From positions 94,462 through 158,461 of the forward strand of contig JBMONF010000008.1 in NCBI GenBank assembly GCA_049323455.1: a stretch of DNA of 64,000 nucleotides. The letters are read 5' to 3'. The DNA comes from Hypericibacter sp049323455. GTDB lineage: Bacteria; Pseudomonadota; Alphaproteobacteria; Dongiales; Dongiaceae. A program made the position numbers and the translations under genes. This document shows positions 59,366 through 64,000 of this stretch, one piece after another (the first letter of the stretch is position 1; the number at the start of each line of letters is the position of its first letter). The notes under the pieces are model-generated. The model worked only from the letters and a program-made list of their open reading frames with translations. It was not told where the DNA came from and did not search any database.

Positions 59366-59383
59366 GGGGGCGCGTCGGGGAGA

Positions 59384-60196
59384 ATGGCTGCAGACGATTT
59401 CGCCAGGAATCTGAGACTGCTGTGCAGCTACGGGCGCTCCGTGTCCGCGGTCTGCCGCCAGATGGCCATTAACCGGCATCAGCTCAAGCGTTATCTCAGC
59501 GGCACTACGGCTCCTTCCCTGCACACCTTGCGGCGTCTGTGCGACTTTTTCGGCCTCGAGGAGCATGAGATCCTGCTCCCCCATGCCGACTTCGCCGCGC
59601 TCGTGAAGGTTCGCCCGCCTCGCCTGCAGCGCACACGCGATCGTATCGCCGAGTTCGTCGCCGCCGTTTGCGACGTCGCCGACCCGTCCCTGGCTCGCCA
59701 CTATGTCGGCTATTACTATGTCTATTTCCAGCCGGACCGGCTCGTTCCCGAGATCCACCGGGCCCTGACCCGCATCACGCTCGAGGACCGCTGCCTCGTC
59801 ACCAAGACGATCGAACGCTATCCGGGCGGTGCCGCCGGCCTTCCCAGGACCGTGAAATATGGCGGGATCGCCTATCCCAGAGGCAACCGTCTCACGATCA
59901 TCGAGCGGCGCCTCAACGCGCCGGACACGGCGTTCTTCACCGTTCTCTATGCCGCCGACTCCGACGAATTGACGCTGCTCTCCGGGATCACGCTAGGCAT
60001 ATCTCCCGACCCCAGCAGGGAAATCTATAGCATCCGGATCTGCTGGCAGTATCTCGGTAGAGAGATCGACTTGAAGAAGCGCGTTGCTCGGCTGGGCCAG
60101 TTCCCGCTCAATTCTCCTGAGATCGGCAACTACATCCGCTATTGCACGCAGAACAACCTCAGCGAGGGCGACACCGCCTTCATTCCTCGGTTCTGA
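59384..60196 (+). CDS. XRE-like helix-turn-helix regulator with C-terminal sensor-like domain
   Basis: The 270-residue protein has an N-terminal Cro/C1-like helix-turn-helix (about 15-65, GRSVSAVCRQMAINRHQLKR and YLSGTTAPSLHTLRRLCDFFG) and a C-terminal domain of about 180 residues without recognised family motifs (HYVGYYYVYFQPD, FFTVLYAADSDELTLLSGIT). I do not recognise the sensor domain. It is divergent from cocE2 and probably controls that cluster, possibly through the 59326-59365 repeat. Its start follows an AAGGGGGG-like site at moderate distance. Confidence 0.8.
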   Translation: MAADDFARNLRLLCSYGRSVSAVCRQMAINRHQLKRYLSGTTAPSLHTLRRLCDFFGLEEHEILLPHADFAALVKVRPPRLQRTRDRIAEFVAAVCDVADPSLARHYVGYYYVYFQPDRLVPEIHRALTRITLEDRCLVTKTIERYPGGAAGLPRTVKYGGIAYPRGNRLTIIERRLNAPDTAFFTVLYAADSDELTLLSGITLGISPDPSREIYSIRICWQYLGREIDLKKRVARLGQFPLNSPEIGNYIRYCTQNNLSEGDTAFIPRF

Positions 60197-60488
60197 GCCG
60201 CGTTTCCGCCGTGCAGCCGAGCCGACGTCGTTTTGGGCCTATGTGCTAGTTGGGCCTAGACAGTCCCCACTGAGGCCCGAGTTTCAACGCGGGCCTTCGT
60301 TGTTACGCCGGTCGACGCTGCGTAACGTTCTCGAAGACAGAGTTCGATACCCGTCCGCTGACACGCAAGGCCGCAAGCTCCTCATGGCTGTCGCCCCAAC
60401 CGAAACGTTCCCTCGCACCGGGCAGGAAGCGCGGCCGGCGCGGTGACCCGCGGTTTTGCAAGACCGCCTCGGCGCGGTCCGCCCCGGC
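60197..60488. other. gap between HTH regulator and broken mttB-like fragment
   Basis: This 292-bp stretch has no gene and no strong hairpin. It contains two GGGCCTA-type short repeats near 60235-60260. It precedes the chimeric relic and may carry the former promoter of the mttB-like gene. Confidence 0.4.
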
Positions 60489-60700
60489 ATGAGCGGCGGG
60501 CGCTACCTCCCCCTCACTCGCCCGGAGATCGAGAAGATCCACCGCGCGGCCCTCGACGTGTTGGAGCAGGTTGGGCTCGCCGACACCATTCAGACCGGCA
60601 TTGACGTCATGACTGCTGCCGGCGCCGTGCTGCGCGACAATGGCCGCCTGACTTTCCCCCGAGCCCTCGTCGAGGACACGATCGCCAAGGACCGTCGAGC
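60489..60700 (+). pseudogene. truncated trimethylamine methyltransferase-like (MttB family) N-terminus
   Basis: About 70 residues resemble the start of MttB-family proteins: GGRYLPLTRPEIEKIHRAAL, DVLEQVGLADTIQTG and NGRLTFPRALVEDTIAKD. Full proteins of the family are about 500 residues. The similarity stops near 60700, where an amidase-like frame begins, so only the 5' end remains. It starts at an ATG at 60489 without a clear ribosome site. It is a broken gene, not a functional one. Confidence 0.75.
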
Positions 60701-61158
60701 GCGCGACTTTGATGTTCTACGAGTTCGCGCGCCAGCAGCATTGCAGCCGGTTCTTCGACGCGCAGGCGGATTTCAACCGCGTCCGGCGTGAGATGGGCCG
60801 ATTCTTCGCCACTCATGACGTCTGGCTTTCTCCTGCCACGGCGCAAGTGGCCCGGAGCAACGGCATCTACGGGATGAACATCGACCTGCCGCCCGCCGCG
60901 TTCATCGCCCACGAAAACCGGCCGTGCCAGTTTCTGATCCCCTACAACGTGGCGGGGCAGCCCGCACTGTCGCTGCCGCTGGCCATGCATTCGAGCGGCC
61001 TGCCCATCGGCCTGCAGCTGGGCGCCCGACCCGCGGAAGAGCATCTGCTGATCGAACTCGGCAGCGTCCTGGAAGACGCCATGCCCTGGCGGGACCGTCA
61101 CCCGCCGCTGCATGTGTCCCGCTCGCAGAAGGGAGCAGCGCCAGCCAATGCGTCTTGA
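60701..61158 (+). pseudogene. truncated amidase C-terminal fragment
   Basis: About 150 residues match the end of amidase-signature enzymes: FYEFARQQHCSRFFDAQADF, ATHDVWLSPATAQVA, FLIPYNVAGQPALSLPLAMH and SGLPIGLQLGARPAEEHLL, ending PWRDRHPPLHVS. The catalytic Ser-Ser-Lys core and N-terminal two thirds are missing. The upstream 5' side is the mttB-like fragment, and the two frames differ, so the joint is a deletion or recombination point. It is non-functional. Confidence 0.78.
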
Positions 61159-61239
61159 ACGACCGCCGCGATCCTTGCGAAATTGCCGCCGCCGAATAGC
61201 ACCCTGCCGCAATCGTCCATTCAGGAGACCGCAAGCGCC

Positions 61240-63285
61240 ATGACCTCCGCCGCGCCTTCCCGAGCCGTTCGCCACATCGAGACTCTCTGGATCCCGCTCG
61301 CCGACGGAACCCGGCTCGCTGCCCGCGTCTGGCTGCCCGAGGACGCCGAGCGCCATCCGGTGCCGGCCGTTCTCGAGTACATCCCCTATCGCCGGCGCGA
61401 CGGCACGCGCGACGACGACGATCTTACCCACCCCTACCTCGCCGCGCATGGCTACGCCTGCGTGCGGCTCGACATCCGCGGCACCGGCGACTCCGAAGGC
61501 GTGATTCGCGACGAGTATCTGCGCCAGGAGCAGGACGATGCGGTCGAAGCGATCGCCTGGCTCGCGCGGCAGCCCTGGTGCAACGGCAATGTCGGCATGA
61601 TGGGCATCTCCTGGGGCGGCTTCAATTCGCTCCAGGTGGCGGCACGCCGCCCGCCGGCGCTGAAGGCGATCATCACGGTCTGCTCGACCGACGACCGTTA
61701 TGCCGACGACATGCACTACATGGGCGGGTCGCACATCACCGGCAATCTCGAATGGGGCGCCACCTTCTTCTCGATCATGGGCCGCTCGCCGGACCCGCTC
61801 GTGGTGGGCGAGCGCTGGCGCGAGATGTGGCGCGAACGGCTCGAGGCGGTGACGCCGGTCTTCGCGACCTGGCTCAGGCACCAGCGGCGCGACGAGTACT
61901 GGCGTCATGGTTCGGTCTGCGAGGATATCGGCCAGATCGCCTGTGCCGTCATGGCCGTCGGCGGCTGGGCCGACGGTTACACCAACGCCGTCTTCCGCCT
62001 GCTGAAGGATCTGAAGTCGCCGCGCCTCGGCATCGTGGGCCCCTGGGGCCACAAATATCCTCACGACGGCGCGCCGGGCCCGGCCATCGGCTTTCTGACC
62101 GAAGCCCTGCGCTGGTGGGATCACTGGCTCAAGGGGCGCGACACCGGCATCATGAAGGAGCCGATGCTGCGGGCCTACATTCAGGACTCGGTGCCGCCCG
62201 CGAGCCATTACGACCGGCGGCCCGGGCGCTGGGTGGCGGAGCCCTCCTGGCCGTCGACGACCGTTACGGCGCGCAAGCTGGCGCTCAACGCCAATGGCCT
62301 CGCCGACAAGCCCGGCGACGCGGCTTCGCTGATCGTGAAATCGCCTCAGACCACCGGCTCGGCCGGAGGCGAATGGTGCCCCTACGGGCTCGGCGGCCTC
62401 GGTCCGGAGCTGCCGACCGATCAGAGGGCGGACGATGCCTGGTCGCTGGTTTTCGACAGCGAGCCCCTGGCAGCGCCGCTGGAGATCCTGGGCGCGGCGG
62501 TGGCAACCCTGGACCTCGCCTCGGACCGGCCCGTCGCGACCGCGGTCCTGCGGCTCTGCGACGTGGCGCCGGACGGACGCGCGACCCGGGTCGCCTATGG
62601 CGTGCTCAACCTCACGCATCGCAACGGCCATGCCGCGCCGCAGGCTCTCACGCCCGGAGAGCGGAGCCGTGTCGCCATCAAGCTCAATGACGCCGGCCAC
62701 CGCTTCGAGGCGGGCCACCGCATCCGCCTGGCGATCTCCACCGCCTATTGGCCGATCGTCTGGCCGGCGCCCGAAGCGGCGAGCCTGACCATCGCCGCCG
62801 GCCTCTCGGAACTGTCGTTGCCGGTGCGCCAGCCGCGGCCCGAGGATGCGGCGGTGCGCTTCGCGCCGCCCGAGGAGAGCCCGCCGATGCGCCGGACCAT
62901 CGTGCGGCCCGGCAGCGTTCATCGCAAGGTGACCTACGACGTCGGCTCGGGCGAGCAGACGATCGAGGTCTTGCGCGACGACGGCCGCTCGATCATCGAG
63001 GAGATCGGCGTCGAAACCGAGCTCCGGAAGGTCCTGCGCTACCGGATCCATCCCGACGACCCGGCGACAGCCCGCGCCGAGGCGGATCACGACATCGTCC
63101 ACGCGCACGCGCGGCAGGACGGTGCGGCGACGCAAGCGGGCTGGAACACGCGCATCCGCACGCGCTGCGCCATCGCCTGCACGAAGAGCGAATTCGTCGT
63201 GGAAGCGGACCTCGAGGCCTTCGACGGCGACATCCGGATCTTCTCGCGGAGCTGGACCGAGCGGATACCCCGCGATCTCGGATAG
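61240..63285 (+). CDS. CocE/NonD family serine hydrolase (paralogue 3)
   Basis: This 681-residue paralogue lies on the plus strand, with S124 in GMMGISWGGF, acid in VGGWADGYTNA and His in IVGPWGHKYPH. It resembles paralogues 1 and 2 throughout, including VAYGVLNLTHRNGHA and the C-terminal jelly roll. The ATG at 61240 has an AGGAG site 12 nt upstream, a rather wide spacing. An upstream codon at 61183 gives an unlikely tail. It stands after the mttB-amidase relic and outside the minus-strand operon, so it is probably separately expressed. Confidence 0.92.
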   Translation: MTSAAPSRAVRHIETLWIPLADGTRLAARVWLPEDAERHPVPAVLEYIPYRRRDGTRDDDDLTHPYLAAHGYACVRLDIRGTGDSEGVIRDEYLRQEQDDAVEAIAWLARQPWCNGNVGMMGISWGGFNSLQVAARRPPALKAIITVCSTDDRYADDMHYMGGSHITGNLEWGATFFSIMGRSPDPLVVGERWREMWRERLEAVTPVFATWLRHQRRDEYWRHGSVCEDIGQIACAVMAVGGWADGYTNAVFRLLKDLKSPRLGIVGPWGHKYPHDGAPGPAIGFLTEALRWWDHWLKGRDTGIMKEPMLRAYIQDSVPPASHYDRRPGRWVAEPSWPSTTVTARKLALNANGLADKPGDAASLIVKSPQTTGSAGGEWCPYGLGGLGPELPTDQRADDAWSLVFDSEPLAAPLEILGAAVATLDLASDRPVATAVLRLCDVAPDGRATRVAYGVLNLTHRNGHAAPQALTPGERSRVAIKLNDAGHRFEAGHRIRLAISTAYWPIVWPAPEAASLTIAAGLSELSLPVRQPRPEDAAVRFAPPEESPPMRRTIVRPGSVHRKVTYDVGSGEQTIEVLRDDGRSIIEEIGVETELRKVLRYRIHPDDPATARAEADHDIVHAHARQDGAATQAGWNTRIRTRCAIACTKSEFVVEADLEAFDGDIRIFSRSWTERIPRDLG

Positions 63286-63600
63286 CGAGGGTTCCGATCA
63301 GCCCTTGGACGCATTAGTGAAATCCACGTCGGCTTTGCTTCGCTCGGATCAGGAGCCCGAACCCCGACCCGTCACGTCGCGCGCGACTGCGAGCGGCACC
63401 CGTCCTGCGCAGCGAATCCTGCGAGAGCGGGCGGTAGCCTCGCAAATTTATCGGTCGCCTTGCCGATCGCGAGGCCGAAAGTCTGGAGCCTTCCAACGGG
63501 GCGGAAGGCGTCGGTCGCCCGGATTTGCTCGAATGAATAGTATGACCCGAAGCGCGCCTGCGAGACTGTCGCCGGCCAGCCGCGTCTGACCATGATAGGT
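63286..63600. other. intergenic region after cocE3
   Basis: This 315-bp stretch holds no gene I can support on either strand. Its open frames lack ribosome sites and family motifs. It ends at the stop codon of the broken M48 fragment. Confidence 0.4.
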
Positions 63601-63775
63601 CTACGGCTCCGAAATTTGCCCGCGCCAAGCCCGGAGCCTGGCAATCCGCCGGGCAGCGCTTGGGTGCGCGTCATTGACCGCCGAATAGAGCCGAGCGACT
63701 TGGCGCTCGCGTAGTTCGCGGCATAGGCGTCGGCTGCGAACTCCTGCTGGCGAGAGAAACGACGAACGAAGATTA
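63601..63775 (-). pseudogene. frameshifted C-terminal fragment of an M48 family metallopeptidase
   Basis: One frame gives RRFSRQQEFAADAYAANYAS, the region with the glutamate zinc ligand (EFxAD) of M48 peptidases. A different frame then gives ARLYSAVNDAHPSAARRIAR, which ends LRAWRGQISEP and a TAG at 63601-63603, the typical C-terminal HP..ARRI..L pattern. The HExxH zinc motif and the membrane part are missing, so this is a decayed remnant carrying at least one frameshift near 63675-63690. Confidence 0.7.
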
Positions 63776-63876
63776 ACGTCGAGGTAGGGCTTTCTTTCTC
63801 ACTTGTTTGCGAGATCGGACCGCGTCCGCCGTGACGGCGCCTCATGCGCGGTTCCTCGGGATCCAGCGGCTCGAAC

Positions 63877-63917
63877 GCAAAAGAGGGGCGCTTCCCTGGC
63901 TGGGGAGCGCCCCTCTT
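63877..63917 (-). terminator. Rho-independent terminator of the initiator tRNA
   Basis: AAGAGGGGCGCT and AGCGCCCCTCTT form a 12-bp stem, followed by TTTT on the minus strand. It lies 5 nt after the CCA end of the tRNA at 63923 and resembles the block at 49098-49135. Confidence 0.85.
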
Positions 63918-63922
63918 GGTTG

Positions 63923-63999
<77 letters not shown>

Positions 64000-64000
64000 T

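Overview
This is a GC-rich window with strong third-position GC bias, which is why long spurious reading frames lie opposite almost every gene. The initiator tRNA type, the alphaproteobacterial-style rhizobial glp operon (glpD-glpSTPQUV-glpK), the AhpC/AhpD pair beside OxyR, and the density of ABC importers and amide/ester catabolic genes all suggest a soil or plant-associated alphaproteobacterium (Rhodospirillales/Hyphomicrobiales-like). The exact taxon cannot be read from the sequence. No prophage, insertion sequence or CRISPR array was seen.

Layout. 1-3865 (minus): arginine deiminase pathway in the order arcD-arcA-arcB, with an FNR/FixK-type box upstream. 4193-5908 (minus): a soluble chemoreceptor fused to a periplasmic-binding-protein fold. 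6226-8457: oxyR divergent from ahpC-ahpD. 8722-10641 (minus): a beta-keto acid cleavage enzyme and a fumarylacetoacetate-hydrolase-family protein. 10933-22285: a GntR regulator divergent from a long plus-strand run of FAH-family hydrolase, alpha/beta hydrolase, amidohydrolase, LivHMKGF-type importer and a split Tm-1-like protein. The Tm-1 N-terminal half is fused to the LivF ATPase and the TIM-barrel half is the next gene. 22323-23993: flotillin. 24263-26403: a small SRPBCC protein and an SRPBCC-quinone oxidoreductase fusion, the latter bracketed by two inverted copies of an 89-bp repeat.

26582-31461 (minus) is a Rieske oxygenase, GMC oxidoreductase, class II aldolase and SDR set, divergent from a GlxA/AraC regulator at 31602-32615. 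The set resembles quaternary-amine-type catabolism but the substrate is unknown. 32785-43091 (minus) is a complete glycerol uptake and catabolism module (glpR, glpD, glpS, glpT, glpP, glpQ, glpU, glpV, glpK), with an ATPase pair that looks asymmetric. 43184-44935 is a YddA/BacA-like ABC exporter. 45185-47698 is an HxlR regulator divergent from a berberine-bridge-type FAD oxidase. 47782-48441 is Fe/Mn superoxide dismutase. About 0.9 kb without a gene follows, holding a tRNA-like relic and a terminator block.

49360-63285 is a peptide-type ABC importer (dppBCDF plus binding protein) with three CocE/NonD-family serine hydrolases and a helix-turn-helix regulator. A chimeric relic (MttB start joined to an amidase end) lies inside this cluster. 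The window ends with a broken M48 peptidase fragment, a strong terminator and an intact initiator tRNA.

The most unusual items are the LivF-Tm-1 fusion with its adjacent TIM-barrel partner, the cytoplasmic MCP-binding-protein fusion, the paired mirror-image operators of the GntR locus, the SRPBCC-oxidoreductase fusion, and the complementary degeneration of GlpS and GlpT.
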